Part shown: positions 6,247 to 6,379 of the stretch, one piece after another | Layout of the letters: each line of letters starts with the position of its first letter | Numbering within the stretch: the first letter of the stretch is position 1 | Assembly: GCA_024711185.1 (NCBI GenBank) | Contig: JANJTI010000039.1 | Span: forward strand, 1-6,379 | Direction of reading: 5' to 3' | Length of the DNA stretch: 6,379 bases | Source of the DNA: Brevundimonas sp. | Lineage (GTDB): Bacteria; Pseudomonadota; Alphaproteobacteria; Caulobacterales; Caulobacteraceae | Position numbers and translations under genes: made by a program | The notes under the pieces: model-generated | The model's database searches: none | What the model was told of the DNA's origin: nothing | Seen by the model: only the letters and a program-made list of their open reading frames with translations

Positions 6247-6379
6247 GCGAGGCGGTGGTCGAGGTGTCGGGGCTGCGCAGCCCGTTCGGGGAGAGAGACA
6301 TCCATGCCGAGCTCGACCTGACGGTCGAGCGCGGCGAGGTGCTGGGCGTGGTCGGCGGCTCGGGCTCCGGCAAGACCGT
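6243..6379 (+). CDS. ABC transporter ATP-binding protein, MlaF-type, 5' part
   Basis: The first 45 codons of an ABC ATPase are present and the gene runs off the window. The N-terminus (MSEAVVEVSGLRSPFG) has the usual first strand, followed by LDLTVERGEVLGVV and the Walker A motif GGSGSGKT at residues 38-45. The ATG at 6243 overlaps the permease stop as ATGA, and GGAG at 6231-6234 lies eight bases upstream as ribosome binding site. Position directly after an MlaE permease marks it as the cognate ATPase (MlaF role), which would energise lipid transfer between the membranes. Walker B, the signature motif and the C-terminus are outside the window, so the subfamily assignment rests mainly on context. 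Confidence 0.87.
   Translation, partial: MSEAVVEVSGLRSPFGERDIHAELDLTVERGEVLGVVGGSGSGKT

Overview
The window looks like chromosome of a GC-rich, flagellated alphaproteobacterium, possibly of the Caulobacterales. This rests on the strong G/C third-position bias, the FlgK/FlgL sequences, a direct-repeat SOS box of the alphaproteobacterial LexA type, and a permease with a fused STAS domain. The genus is inference, because no rRNA or marker gene is present. All convincing genes are on the + strand and densely packed.

Region 1 (1-2270) is the end of a flagellar operon. It holds the 3' part of flgK and all of flgL, the two proteins of the hook-filament junction, with stop and start codons overlapping by one base.

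Region 2 (2271-5014) is a two-gene DNA-repair-type operon and the most interesting part. A 66-bp gap carries a perfect GAAC-N7-GAAC box over a plausible -10 element, ending two bases before the first gene's start codon. That gene encodes a radical SAM protein with C-terminal helix-hairpin-helix DNA-binding motifs and a C-terminal QLSLF, a textbook beta-sliding-clamp-binding motif. The second gene overlaps it by one base and encodes a fusion of a DUF4130-type domain with a UdgX-type uracil-DNA glycosylase domain. The UdgX domain includes the KRRLH loop, whose histidine forms a covalent bond to the DNA abasic site in characterised UdgX. The inferred picture is a damage-inducible, clamp-recruited unit that recognises uracil or a related lesion; the chemistry of the radical SAM partner is unknown.

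Region 3 (5015-6379) starts with a 116-bp gap without a clear promoter or terminator. It continues with an MlaE-type ABC permease carrying an N-terminal MlaB-like STAS domain, then the start of the cognate MlaF-type ATPase, cut by the window end just after Walker A. This is the beginning of an Mla (phospholipid/outer-membrane lipid asymmetry) transport operon.

No RNA genes, mobile elements, CRISPR arrays or long repeats were seen.
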